Shown in pieces: positions 1 through 7,967 of a DNA stretch of 15,228 nt. This DNA is from an uncultured Pseudogracilibacillus sp. GTDB lineage: Bacteria > Bacillota > Bacilli > Bacillales > Amphibacillaceae. The notes beneath the pieces are model-generated. The model was not told where the DNA came from and did no database searches. It worked only from the letters and a program-made list of their open reading frames with translations. The stretch lies in NCBI GenBank assembly GCA_937974845.1, contig CALJVC010000090.1, positions 1-15,228 on the forward strand, read 5' to 3'. How positions within the stretch are numbered: position 1 is the stretch's first letter; every line of letters starts with the position of its first letter. Both the position numbers and the translations under genes were made by a program.

Positions 1-200
1 TCCTAACATCATAGCACTAATCACTCGAAATGAAAACTTTTTATATAAAATATCATCAATAGACAACTAGCTCCTAAGGGAAGAATCGAGAGACCCTAGT
101 CCCGAGTCCATACCGCCTATTCCTTTAGTTAAAAATTATTATCCCTTTTGAGATTAATCTGTAAGAGATTTGAGCCACAAAATATTTTTAATCAAACGTG
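1..200. other. Upstream non-coding stretch, nothing recognised
   Basis: AT-rich sequence with a somewhat more GC-rich patch around 75-125. I see no open frame of useful length, no tRNA-like fold and no clear terminator. It may hold the tail of a transcription unit lying to the left of the window, but nothing in it supports a specific call. Confidence 0.4.
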
Positions 201-229
201 TTGACAAGATTTTTGAAACATTATATAAT
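201..229 (+). promoter_or_regulatory. Sigma-A promoter of the tRNA pair
   Basis: A perfect -35 hexamer TTGACA (201-206) is followed, after exactly 17 bases, by a perfect -10 hexamer TATAAT (224-229). This is full consensus for the housekeeping sigma factor and is typical of strongly expressed stable RNA genes. The expected transcription start is about 236, some 24 bases before the tRNA-Gly gene. Confidence 0.92.
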
Positions 230-259
230 AATTTTTGGTTGTTAAATGAAGAACTCTTT

Positions 260-333
260 GCGGGTGTAGTTTAGTGGTAAAACCTCAGCCTTCCAAGCTG
301 ATGTCGTGGGTTCGATTCCCATCACCCGCTCCA
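260..333 (+). tRNA. tRNA-Gly (anticodon UCC)
   Basis: Full cloverleaf. The acceptor arm GCGGGTG (260-266) pairs with CACCCGC (323-329). The anticodon stem TCAGC/GCTGA encloses the loop CTTCCAA, giving anticodon TCC at 292-294, and the T-loop TTCGATT is present. The discriminator base is T330 and the CCA tail is encoded (331-333). It inserts glycine at GGA/GGG codons. It is the first gene of a two-tRNA transcript, 5 bases before tRNA-Arg. Confidence 0.97.
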
Positions 334-338
334 TATCT

Positions 339-412
<74 letters not shown>

Positions 413-420
413 TCCTTATA

Positions 421-459
421 AACGCTGTCAAATCAATGGTTTGGCAGTGTTTTTCTTTT
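421..459 (+). terminator. Intrinsic terminator of the tRNA pair
   Basis: Inverted repeat AACGCTGTCAAA (421-432) / TTTGGCAGTGTT (440-451), 12 pairs including G-U wobble, with a 7-base loop. It is followed by a T-rich tail TTTCTTTT. It sits 8 bases after tRNA-Arg in the right orientation. Confidence 0.88.
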
Positions 460-485
460 GCCCTTTGTTTTTAACGCTTGAACCA

Positions 486-503
486 TGTGCCAGTTGTGTG
501 CCA
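486..503. repeat. Two TGTGCCA direct repeats, 11 bp apart
   Basis: TGTGCCA occurs at 486-492 and again at 497-503, so the start-to-start distance is 11 bases, about one helical turn. Short direct repeats of this form are often seen as arm-type binding sites of phage and ICE tyrosine integrases near tRNA attachment sites. No integrase gene is in the window, so the functional reading is an inference. Confidence 0.45.
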
Positions 504-515
504 ATTTTATTTTAT

Positions 516-560
516 AAACCGTTCTTTAACTTTTCGTTAAAGAACGGTTTGTTCTTTTAC
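516..560 (+). terminator. Perfect 15-bp hairpin overlapping the cydC stop codon
   Basis: AAACCGTTCTTTAAC (516-530) and its exact complement (536-550) enclose a 5-base loop TTTTC. The stop codon of the - strand cyd operon lies inside the right arm and the stem covers the last codons. Only the + strand copy has a T-rich stretch after the stem (GTTCTTTTACT). The - strand copy is followed by an A-rich sequence without a U-run. It may therefore stop + strand readthrough from the tRNA genes, form the 3' end of the cyd mRNA, or both. Confidence 0.6.
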
Positions 561-2276
561 TATTCCTTGATCCATCTCATATAAGGTACGGTAATACTCG
601 TTCGTTTCCATTAACTCTTCATGTCGACCAGCAAACATAATCTCACCTTCATCAATAAAAATAATTTTGTCCATCCATTCCGCCCCAGCTAAATGATGTG
701 TAACTAAGACGATTGTTTTTTCTGGCACAGCCGATAGGAAGGTTTGAATTAATTCCCTTTCAGTGATTTGATCAAGTCCAACCGTCGGTTCATCGAGCAA
801 AATAATCGGTGTTTCTTGAATAAGTGCCCTAGCGAAGGCAATTCTTTGCCTTTCCCCACCTGAAAAGCGTTGGCCTAACTCTTCCATTTGTGTATTTAAC
901 CCTTCAGGTAAGGAGTCGATATAGTCATACATTTGCGCCTGCTTTAAGCTTTCGATAACTTCTTCCTCGCTTGCATCCGCCCGTCCAATTCGAACATTAT
1001 TCGCCACTGTCGTATTGAAAAGATGAGGTTTTTGGTTAAGAATTGAAATAGAGCGAGTGATTGCCTCCGGATGAACCGGTTGACCTCCGATTAAAATTTC
1101 TCCTTGATCCGGTTTTAGTAAACCCGACAACAACTTTAATAAAGTCGATTTACCAGCACCACTACGACCTAGGATGGCTACCTTCTCTCCTTCTTTTATT
1201 GTAAAGGAAACATCCCTTACAATATCTTTATTCTCCTTTGGATATCGGTAATGTAAATTAGAAACTACGATATCATGGGAGGATTTCTCAGACCAGTTTA
1301 CTGTTTCTATTTCCTCTTCTTGAGCTTGTTCTAAGGTCTCAAGACGATGTAACGACTCCTCATAACTTGGTATATCCTCTACAGCCTTGTTTAGAGGAAG
1401 GAGAGCATCAGTAATGGAAAAAACCATTAGGACAAATCCAGCAATCACAGTAGGTGAAAGACTTCCATTACCTGTTTGAATATCTGTCCAAATTAACATG
1501 CTAACAACGATGACGCCTACAACTATTTGCAAGATAAAATCCCGCCATAAATCCCAACGTTGTATATTAGAAATATTGTGCATCAATTTACGATTATGCT
1601 TAGAAATATCCTCAATTACTTCTGAAACCCGTCCGCTTACTAGCCAGTCTAATTGGCCAAATAAAGAATCCGTACTAACTCGATATAAATTAGAACGTGA
1701 AGCCTTTATATCTACATGTTTTTTAGCCATTAAACGATAGGATACTAAAGGCATTAAGAACACAATAATACCTAATAGTAATAATAGAAGTAACATAAAG
1801 ATCGGATCAAATAAACCAATAACGAGCAAGAAAAGGGTATAAACAATTAAACCGGCGACACTCGGTAGAATGGTTTTAATGAATAAATCTTGTAACTTTT
1901 CAATATCATCCGATAAAACGGTGAGAAGGTCTCCAGTTTGGTATCTGCTTTGTAAAAATACAGCCTGTGGTTCTAATATCGCGTATAATCGGTCACGATA
2001 TTTGGCCAAAATACGTAGAACGATATCATGACTAATTAATTGATCCAAATAAGGAAAAACTGCCTGGCCGATACTAAAAGCTCGTACAGAGACAATAGGA
2101 ATATAAATCATCATAACGTTTTCCGGTCGTAAGGAAGATTTAGAGATTAGATATCCTGATACAAACAATAACATCGTACCAGAAAACACACCTAATAGGG
2201 CAAAGACAGAAGAAAGTATCACCCGACCCTTGTTCTCTTTCATATAAGGCCATATCCAGTTATTCAAAGGAGTCAC
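537..2276 (-). CDS. cydC: Thiol reductant ABC exporter, CydC-type subunit (called CydD in B. subtilis naming)
   Basis: One half of the heterodimeric ABC exporter needed to assemble cytochrome bd; in E. coli CydDC exports cysteine and glutathione. The 579-residue protein has a six-helix membrane domain (about 15-300) and a C-terminal ATPase. The ATPase shows Walker A GRSGAGKS (370-377), signature FSGGE (471-475), Walker B IILLDEP (491-497) and H-loop His527. The N-terminal part, with SGYLISKSSLRP and LISHD followed by YRDRLYAILEP, matches the E. coli CydC type. B. subtilis labels the second ABC gene of the operon cydD, so names differ between databases. The start is GTG with GGAGAG upstream and overlaps the preceding gene by 17 bases, indicating coupled translation. 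It is the last gene of cydABDC. Confidence 0.93.
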   Translation of the reverse strand: MTPLNNWIWPYMKENKGRVILSSVFALLGVFSGTMLLFVSGYLISKSSLRPENVMMIYIPIVSVRAFSIGQAVFPYLDQLISHDIVLRILAKYRDRLYAILEPQAVFLQSRYQTGDLLTVLSDDIEKLQDLFIKTILPSVAGLIVYTLFLLVIGLFDPIFMLLLLLLLGIIVFLMPLVSYRLMAKKHVDIKASRSNLYRVSTDSLFGQLDWLVSGRVSEVIEDISKHNRKLMHNISNIQRWDLWRDFILQIVVGVIVVSMLIWTDIQTGNGSLSPTVIAGFVLMVFSITDALLPLNKAVEDIPSYEESLHRLETLEQAQEEEIETVNWSEKSSHDIVVSNLHYRYPKENKDIVRDVSFTIKEGEKVAILGRSGAGKSTLLKLLSGLLKPDQGEILIGGQPVHPEAITRSISILNQKPHLFNTTVANNVRIGRADASEEEVIESLKQAQMYDYIDSLPEGLNTQMEELGQRFSGGERQRIAFARALIQETPIILLDEPTVGLDQITERELIQTFLSAVPEKTIVLVTHHLAGAEWMDKIIFIDEGEIMFAGRHEELMETNEYYRTLYEMDQGIVKEQTVL

Positions 2277-3981
2277 CTTCTCTCCAGTTTACAAATCTTT
2301 GATACACTTTCCCTGTAGATAACAATGTTTCATGACTTCCTTCTTCAACAATCTGTCCTTTATCAAAGACAAGCACTTTGTCCGTATGCGCCATCCAATG
2401 AAGACGGTGGGTAGCAATAAAGACAAACTTATCTTTAAATAATTCGAGCATTAACTGTTTAATTTCATATTCTGTTACTATATCCAAATGGGCAGTCGGC
2501 TCGTCGAGTAAAATAATTGGCTTATCGCTTAATAAGGCTCGAGCCATCGCAACCCTCTGTTCCTGACCACCACTAAGACTTCGGTAACCTTCACCAATCA
2601 TTTCCTCCATCCCATTAGGAAAACCTTCCACTACTTTCGTTAAACCGATTTTATCTATAATCTCCTCGACGACATCATCCGGTGTATCCGGTTGGTAAAA
2701 GCGAATATTGTCTTTAATGGAAAGTGGAAAAATGTAGGGATGTTGTGGAATATAAGCAATGTGTTCAAACCAATTTGGATGATGTAAGTTATTAAAGGAC
2801 TCTTCATCGACTTTAATCGTACCTCGCTGAAACGGAAGTCGGCCGGCGAGGACTTGCATAAAGGTCGATTTACCTGATCCACTAGCTCCAATAATTCCTA
2901 CGATACCTTTTTCTACCCTAGTTGATAGATTTTTTAAAATTAAGTTCCCATCAATGGCTACATCAACAGCTTTAAGCTCGATTGTTTGCGGAGGCTTAAC
3001 CTTCGGAAAGTCTTCTCCTACACTCTGACTCTTCTCAGATGTATCAGCTAGTAACTCCTCAATTTCCTCTAAGGCTAATTGTCCATCTAACGTCGCATGA
3101 TAGTCTTTACCAACGTCCTTTATCGGTCGGAAATATTCTGGAGCCAAAATAAGAATTGTTAAAGCCGGTTGTAAAACAACGGTACCATCGATCAGTCTAA
3201 AACCTAGGCCTACAGCAACAAAAGCAATAGATAGGCTAGAGAAAAAATCTAAAGCAAAGGTAGATAAAAAAGCAACGCGTAAGGTACGCATCGTCGCTTT
3301 ACGATATTGATCGCTCACTCGATGGATCTGTTCCGCATGGTCTTTACTCTTTCCTAAAAAGGTTAACGTTTCCATCCCTTTTAAAGAGTCGACAAAATGG
3401 TTAGACAAACGTCTATACGTCTCATACTGTCGATTAGCTAATTTTTCCGCTGCCAGCCCTAATAAAATCATAAAAATGATAACAATTGGTACAGTAACAA
3501 CTAAAATAGCTGAAGAAATCCAATCGATTGGAAAAACAAAAATAACGATTGCTGCTGGAACAATAAAGGAACGCAAGGTTCGGATACCGATAATTTCTAA
3601 GTATTTTCTAACATCATCGATTCCTTCCATTACTAAGGTCACTAAATGACCGGTTCCCTTCCGGCGGGAAATAGGTTTTTTAAAATACGTAGAAAATAGA
3701 CGATTGCGTAAGCTTTCCGTTGTTTTCGTCGCAAAACGTATCGCTAATTTCGTTTCTATTTGAATGATTGCTTGTTTCAGGAGGAAAAAAATGAAAAAGT
3801 AAAGGATCCATAGAGCAACATCTTGCAAAGGAACCCTTTCAAAAAGGGCAGTAATTGCCCGGGCCAAAAAATAGGCCTGGGCAATTAAAGTTACTGCTTC
3901 TATAAGAATTAAAAAAGCGAGGATTGTATAGTTAGAAATGGACCCCGGAAATACCGGGAGTCCTTTTTTTCTCTTGGCCAT
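2260..3981 (-). CDS. cydD: Thiol reductant ABC exporter, CydD-type subunit (called CydC in B. subtilis naming)
   Basis: Partner of the following ABC half-transporter in the exporter required for a functional cytochrome bd. It has 573 residues. The membrane domain spans about 17-310, and the stretch SNHFVDSLKGMETLTFLG (193-210) followed by ILAPEYFRPIKDVG is characteristic of the CydD family. The ATPase has Walker A GASGSGKS (365-372), signature LSGGQ (469-473), Walker B IILLDEP (489-495) and H-loop His525. The ATG start lies 3 bases after the cydB stop, with its GGAG ribosome binding site inside the end of cydB, and its 3' end overlaps the next gene. The name follows the E. coli/TIGRFAM usage; the first ABC gene of the B. 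subtilis operon is called cydC. Confidence 0.93.
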   Translation of the reverse strand: MAKRKKGLPVFPGSISNYTILAFLILIEAVTLIAQAYFLARAITALFERVPLQDVALWILYFFIFFLLKQAIIQIETKLAIRFATKTTESLRNRLFSTYFKKPISRRKGTGHLVTLVMEGIDDVRKYLEIIGIRTLRSFIVPAAIVIFVFPIDWISSAILVVTVPIVIIFMILLGLAAEKLANRQYETYRRLSNHFVDSLKGMETLTFLGKSKDHAEQIHRVSDQYRKATMRTLRVAFLSTFALDFFSSLSIAFVAVGLGFRLIDGTVVLQPALTILILAPEYFRPIKDVGKDYHATLDGQLALEEIEELLADTSEKSQSVGEDFPKVKPPQTIELKAVDVAIDGNLILKNLSTRVEKGIVGIIGASGSGKSTFMQVLAGRLPFQRGTIKVDEESFNNLHHPNWFEHIAYIPQHPYIFPLSIKDNIRFYQPDTPDDVVEEIIDKIGLTKVVEGFPNGMEEMIGEGYRSLSGGQEQRVAMARALLSDKPIILLDEPTAHLDIVTEYEIKQLMLELFKDKFVFIATHRLHWMAHTDKVLVFDKGQIVEEGSHETLLSTGKVYQRFVNWREGDSFE

Positions 3982-3984
3982 AGA

Positions 3985-4998
3985 TTAATACTCCAAATCA
4001 TCATCAGTTGATAATCTTTTTCTAAAAATGTAATAGCTCCATGCCGTATAGGCTAAGACAATCGGAAGTAAAATAACAGCAGTAATCGTCATTAGCTTTA
4101 ACGTATAATCTCCGGATGAAGCAGTATACACCGTTAAGCTGAACGCATCGTCAATTGAGCTAATCATCACTCTTGGGAACATCCCAATGAATATACTCGC
4201 TGTGAGCGACGCAATAGAAATACTTGTAAGTGTAAAGGCAAGCTTATCGCGACCCTGTTTATTAAGGAAGTAACTTACAAATAGAGCAAGCCATGCGATT
4301 ATTGGAATGATGATGAAGCCTTGTCCGTGATAAGTAAAGACATCTGAGATGTAGTATCCAATAACTGCAAAGAGTAAAAGCGCAATAATCGAAATAGGGG
4401 TAACTTTTCTATTTAGCTTTCGAGCTCTTTCCTGCAATTCATCCTTCGTTCTCAGGGTAATAAACTGCAAGCCATGGGTCATCGTTAAGAGGACGAACAT
4501 GACTCCCCCTAATAAGGCGAAAGGATGTAAATATTGTAAGAAGTTACCTCCTAATTCCATATCTTCCGTAATTGGCATCCCAGTCATAAAGTTAGCTAGG
4601 ACAACTCCCCATAATAACGGTGGTAAAAAGCTTCCAATCCAAATCGCCCAGTCCCAAGTGTTTCGCCAACCAGGCTGTTCTAGCTTACCTCTGAACTCAA
4701 AGGCAACCCCCCTCAGAATTAAGGCAAGGAGCATAAACACTAGAGGAATATAAAAACCACTGAACATTGTTGCATACCAATGAGGGAAAGCTGCGAACAT
4801 CGCCCCTCCGGCAGTAATTAGCCAAACCTCGTTAGCATCCCAGAAAGGACCAATCGTATTAATATAGACACGCTTTTCTTGGTCAGTCTTACCTAAAAAG
4901 CGCGAAACAATACCTACACCAAAATCATAGCCCTCTAAGATGAAAAAACCAATAAACAATACAGCGATGAGAATAAACCACAATTCACTAAGAGACAA
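3985..4998 (-). CDS. cydB: Cytochrome bd ubiquinol/menaquinol oxidase subunit II
   Basis: Structural subunit II of the high-affinity terminal oxidase in the cytoplasmic membrane, paired with CydA. The motifs GYDFGVG (23-29) and GPFWDANEVW (50-59) are diagnostic, and about eight to nine hydrophobic helices run through the 337 residues. I place the start at TTG 4998. It is preceded by GGGAGGT with 7 bases between, it gives MSLSELWFILIA at once entering the first membrane helix, and the length is close to that of B. subtilis CydB. An in-frame start at 5088 would add 30 Arg/Lys-rich residues read from within cydA and is not credible. The gene overlaps the end of cydA by 11 bases, so translation is probably coupled. 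Confidence 0.95.
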   Translation of the reverse strand: MSLSELWFILIAVLFIGFFILEGYDFGVGIVSRFLGKTDQEKRVYINTIGPFWDANEVWLITAGGAMFAAFPHWYATMFSGFYIPLVFMLLALILRGVAFEFRGKLEQPGWRNTWDWAIWIGSFLPPLLWGVVLANFMTGMPITEDMELGGNFLQYLHPFALLGGVMFVLLTMTHGLQFITLRTKDELQERARKLNRKVTPISIIALLLFAVIGYYISDVFTYHGQGFIIIPIIAWLALFVSYFLNKQGRDKLAFTLTSISIASLTASIFIGMFPRVMISSIDDAFSLTVYTASSGDYTLKLMTITAVILLPIVLAYTAWSYYIFRKRLSTDDDLEY

Positions 4999-6391
4999 CT
5001 TCCGCACCTCCCGCTTTGTCGAACGGATCTGCTGATACCTTTTCCTTCTTATCCTGGTCGTGATCAGTCTTCTTAATGTGACGGACAAATAAGAAAATTG
5101 TTACAATCGCTAAAATTGTGTAAATTGTTGTGAATGCGATTAAGGAAAAGAGCACTTCTCCACTTGTAACCGTTGGTGAAATAGCATCTTCTACCGTTAA
5201 TAACCCAAAGACTATCCAAGGTTGACGACCTAATTCTGTCATTAGCCAACCGGCGGTATTCGCAATAAATGGCAAGGCAATGGCAAAGGTCATTAGCTTT
5301 AAGTAGACCGGATGGTTCATAAGCAATTCTTTACGTTTTAAATATAAACCGTAAATTGCCAGGATCAGCATTAAGGCGCCTGCACCTGTCATAATTCTAA
5401 ATACCCAGAATAAAGTTTTTACTGGCGGTATATAATCGCCTGGGCCATATTTTTCTTCATAATGGGCCTGCAACTCATTCATTCCTGTCACCGAACCACT
5501 AAACTTACTATAAGATAGGAAGCTTAGCATGTAAGGTATTTCAATGACAAAATTATTCTCTTTATTTTTTGTATCAATAGCGGCAAAGACAGTAAAAGGA
5601 GCTGGGTCATCACTGTTTTCCCATAAAGCTTCTGCTGCTGCCATTTTCATTGGCTGAGCTTCGATTAAATACTGAGCTTGCCAGTGACCAGTAAATAATA
5701 CAGTCACAGACGTAATTAAACCGAACACAATGGAAATATTAAAGGAACGTTTAAACATTTCGACATTTTGTTTTTTATACAATTTCCAGGCACTAATACC
5801 TGCAATTAAAAACGAACCTGTTAATAAGGATGTGATCAAGACATGTGGAAACTGCGACCAAAGGTGGGGATTCGTTAATATAGCGACAAAATCATTCATC
5901 TGTGCTCTACCATCAACAAATTCAAAACCGACTGGATTTTGCATAAAGGAGTTTGCAGATAAGATCCAAAAGGCTGATAAAATCGTACCGATTGATACGA
6001 GCCATACGGAAAGTAAGTGGACTTTTTTCGGAAGGCGTCTCCAACCGAAAATCCAAATACCGATAAAGGTGGATTCTAAGAAAAAGGCTAATAGGCCTTC
6101 AATGGCTAAAGACGGTCCAAATACGTCTCCGACAAAACGGGAATAGGTGGACCAGTTCATGCCAAACTGAAACTCTTGTAAAATACCAGTCACAACACCG
6201 ACTGCAAAGTTAATGAGGAATAAGGTTCCCCAAAATTTTGTCATCTTCTTATACACTTCATCGCCTTTTACGACATATAAAGTTTGCATAATGGCGATAA
6301 GAAAGGATAATCCGATAGACACTGGTACGAAAAAGTAGTGAAAAATCGTTGTTGACGCAAATTGTAGTCGACCAAGTATCACTGGATCCAT
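4988..6391 (-). CDS. cydA: Cytochrome bd ubiquinol/menaquinol oxidase subunit I
   Basis: Heme-carrying subunit that oxidises quinol and reduces oxygen to water in the cytoplasmic membrane. It has 467 residues. Likely heme ligands are His18 (FHYFFVPVS), His183 (FPHVLITSLLTG) and Met334 (FRIMTGAG). The proton-path glutamates Glu99 and Glu107 (IEGLLAFFLEST) are present. GRQPW (388-392) is conserved. The quinol-binding Q-loop after about residue 240 (HWQAQYLIEAQPMKMAAAEA) is of the short form usual in Bacillus and Geobacillus, without the E. coli insertion. The ATG start has AAAGGAGATG upstream. It is the first gene of a four-gene operon with the cydB, cydD and cydC genes. In B. subtilis the operon is induced at low oxygen by relief of Rex repression, with ResD and CcpA also acting. 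Confidence 0.96.
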   Translation of the reverse strand: MDPVILGRLQFASTTIFHYFFVPVSIGLSFLIAIMQTLYVVKGDEVYKKMTKFWGTLFLINFAVGVVTGILQEFQFGMNWSTYSRFVGDVFGPSLAIEGLLAFFLESTFIGIWIFGWRRLPKKVHLLSVWLVSIGTILSAFWILSANSFMQNPVGFEFVDGRAQMNDFVAILTNPHLWSQFPHVLITSLLTGSFLIAGISAWKLYKKQNVEMFKRSFNISIVFGLITSVTVLFTGHWQAQYLIEAQPMKMAAAEALWENSDDPAPFTVFAAIDTKNKENNFVIEIPYMLSFLSYSKFSGSVTGMNELQAHYEEKYGPGDYIPPVKTLFWVFRIMTGAGALMLILAIYGLYLKRKELLMNHPVYLKLMTFAIALPFIANTAGWLMTELGRQPWIVFGLLTVEDAISPTVTSGEVLFSLIAFTTIYTILAIVTIFLFVRHIKKTDHDQDKKEKVSADPFDKAGGAEVVS

Positions 6392-6782
6392 AATTCGTTA
6401 CATCTCCTTTTGTTCATTCTTGATGCTACTATGGGACAATACAACTAAATATCAGGACATTTAGTTGTATAAAAAGTGGTACCAACAATTTATACACTTA
6501 ATGTCCTTCACTTACTTATAAGTATACATGAAATTTCGAGCTAAAAAATGGTCATTCGTTAACAAATGAAGTCGATTCGATGAACATTTTATTACATTTT
6601 ATAATTTAACAAAACTTCACATATTAAAACACACTAGGACATACCAATTAATAAATACAATTATTTACAATGTTGCTATTTGTTATAATTACTTTTTTAA
6701 AAAAATAAACTTACGTCCTAGCCCCTTCATCTTACTGCTGAAAAGTATAACTCTTTTCTCTAAAGATTCTTTATTCTTTTTA
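6392..6782 (-). promoter_or_regulatory. cydA upstream regulatory region
   Basis: This is 391 bases of AT-rich sequence with no gene, between cydA and the ysnB terminator. Reading toward cydA there is a possible -10 TATACT (6521-6526) with a poor T-rich -35, giving a leader of about 120 bases. It lies beside a 12-bp perfect palindrome TACTTATAAGTA (6513-6524). A 16-bp near-palindrome (6553-6568, one mismatched pair, core GTTAAC) lies just upstream of it. The segment TGAAGTCGATTCGA (6567-6580) resembles a CcpA cre site only loosely. No clean Rex box (TTGTGAA...TTCACAA) was found. The exact promoter is uncertain. Confidence 0.5.
6439..6470 (-). repeat. Perfect 12-bp inverted repeat in the cydA leader
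   Basis: ATACAACTAAAT (6439-6450) and its exact complement (6459-6470) flank an 8-base spacer. It lies 47 bases upstream of the cydA start codon, and upstream of the ribosome binding site. No U-run follows it in the direction of cydA, so it does not look like an ordinary attenuator terminator. It could be an operator for a dimeric repressor or an mRNA stem. Confidence 0.65.
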
Positions 6783-6827
6783 AAAAACAAAAAAATTTCC
6801 AGCTTTAATTTAAACTAAAGCTGGAAA
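6783..6827 (-). terminator. Intrinsic terminator of the murI-gerM-rph-rdgB-ysnB operon
   Basis: A perfect 12-bp stem TTTCCAGCTTTA (6796-6807) / TAAAGCTGGAAA (6816-6827) has an 8-base loop. On the - strand it is followed by a long run of T broken by one G (complement of 6783-6795). The ysnB stop codon lies at the loop/stem boundary. Confidence 0.93.
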
Positions 6828-7330
6828 TCTTTTTCATAAGGAAAATAAGTAATCTCTTTTCCGTCGATATGACGGAAACTTACAGATATTGTACCGGAAG
6901 GGTCAAAATGGACAATACAATAGGAAGGGTCTGGCCAACGACGTGGTTGGCGAATACTTCCAGGATTAATATACAACTTCCCATCAATCGCTTCGCAATA
7001 TGGAACGTGAGAATGTCCAAATAGCACCACATCAGCCTCAACTTCTAAAGCTCGATATTGCAGACGCATAAGGGAAGATTTCACGCCATATAGATGGCCA
7101 TGGGTTATGTAGATTCGTCTACCTGCTATTTCGATTATTTTTTCTTCTGGAAAACGTTGATCAAAATCACAGTTTCCTCTGACTACATGAAAGAATTCTA
7201 ACACTTGATCCTCTACAGCTAATTCTGAATCGCCACAATGAATTGCTTCCTGTGCCTTTTCCCGTTCATAAATGGTAGCAATACGCCTCGTTAGTCCGTG
7301 GCTATCACTTAGAAGTAATAGTTTCGTCAT
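6815..7330 (-). CDS. ysnB: YfcE/MJ0936-family metallophosphoesterase (YsnB)
   Basis: Small calcineurin-like phosphoesterase, probably binding two metal ions; its substrate in the cell is not known. All ligand motifs are present in 171 residues: Asp9 and His11 (SDSHG), Asp34 (HCGDSE), Asn53 (GNCD), His77 (THGH), and His106/His108 (GHSHVP). Length and position at the end of the rph-rdgB cluster match B. subtilis YsnB. I chose ATG 7330, which has GGGTGA upstream at a workable distance. A GTG three codons earlier (7339) lies inside that sequence and is less likely. The stop codon is embedded in the operon terminator, so this is the last gene. Confidence 0.9.
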   Translation of the reverse strand: MTKLLLLSDSHGLTRRIATIYEREKAQEAIHCGDSELAVEDQVLEFFHVVRGNCDFDQRFPEEKIIEIAGRRIYITHGHLYGVKSSLMRLQYRALEVEADVVLFGHSHVPYCEAIDGKLYINPGSIRQPRRWPDPSYCIVHFDPSGTISVSFRHIDGKEITYFPYEKDFQL

Positions 7331-7356
7331 GCGTTTCACCCATTCAGTCTTAGTGC

Positions 7357-7947
7357 TTAACCTTGGAGAAATTGATGGAGCTTTCGTAAAGCCATTCCAC
7401 GATGGCTAATAGCATGCTTTTCTTCTTCCGAAAGCTCTGCCATCGTTCGACTTTCCCCTTGAGGTAGGAAAATCGGATCGTAACCAAAACCATGGGAACC
7501 CTTTGCTTCAAAAGCAATGCTTCCTTCACAGGTTCCGTGAAAAAATTCCGTCTTTTCATTCGGACGAGCTAAGGCAAGGACCGCTACAAAACGCGCACTA
7601 CGTTTTTCTTGCGGAATACCTTCCATTTCCTTTAATACTTTTTCATAATTTCTCCTATCGTCCGACGGTTCTCCCGCATAACGGGCAGAATATACCCCCG
7701 GGCGTCCTTCTAAGGCGTCGATCACAAGACCCGAATCATCTGCAATCACAGGACGATGAACGAGTTCAAGAATCGTCTCTGCTTTTTTTCGAGCATTTGC
7801 CTCAAAGGTATCACCATCTTCAACAACTTCTGGTATCGAAGTAAAAACATCGTTTAAAGAAAGAACTTCTATATTCAAGCTTTGAAATAATGTACGAAAT
7901 TCTTTAATTTTTCCCTCGTTTTGACTTGCTATAATGAGCTGTTCCAA
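7357..7947 (-). CDS. rdgB: XTP/dITP pyrophosphatase (RdgB/HAM1 family, YsnA)
   Basis: Hydrolyses non-canonical purine triphosphates (XTP, dITP, ITP) to monophosphate and pyrophosphate, cleaning the nucleotide pool. It has 196 residues with the family motifs SQNEGKIKEF (8-17), ADDSGL (69-74), HGFGYDPIF (152-160) and SHRG (181-184). I place the start at TTG 7947, with AGAGGTG six bases upstream. The in-frame GTG at 7956 is itself part of that Shine-Dalgarno sequence, so starting there would leave no ribosome binding site. It lies 20 bases after rph and just before ysnB, an arrangement conserved in Bacillus. Confidence 0.95.
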   Translation of the reverse strand: MEQLIIASQNEGKIKEFRTLFQSLNIEVLSLNDVFTSIPEVVEDGDTFEANARKKAETILELVHRPVIADDSGLVIDALEGRPGVYSARYAGEPSDDRRNYEKVLKEMEGIPQEKRSARFVAVLALARPNEKTEFFHGTCEGSIAFEAKGSHGFGYDPIFLPQGESRTMAELSEEEKHAISHRGMALRKLHQFLQG

Positions 7948-7967
7948 GGTAAGCACCTCTTTTTACT

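Noticed and set aside
1498..1740. 80-codon open frame on the + strand
   Set aside because: Antisense to the CydC-type membrane domain. No Shine-Dalgarno sequence or family resemblance.
5730..6146. 138-codon open frame on the + strand
   Set aside because: It lies entirely antisense to cydA, has no ribosome binding site and no recognisable domain. It is a shadow of the strongly biased cydA reading frame.
6600..6680. Rex operator upstream of cydA
   Set aside because: Isolated half-sites such as TGTGAA and TTGTAAATAATT occur, but no symmetrical TTGTGAA...TTCACAA arrangement is present, so no site is annotated.
7503..7844. 113-codon open frame on the + strand
   Set aside because: Antisense to rdgB, composition of a frame shadow, no motifs or start signals.
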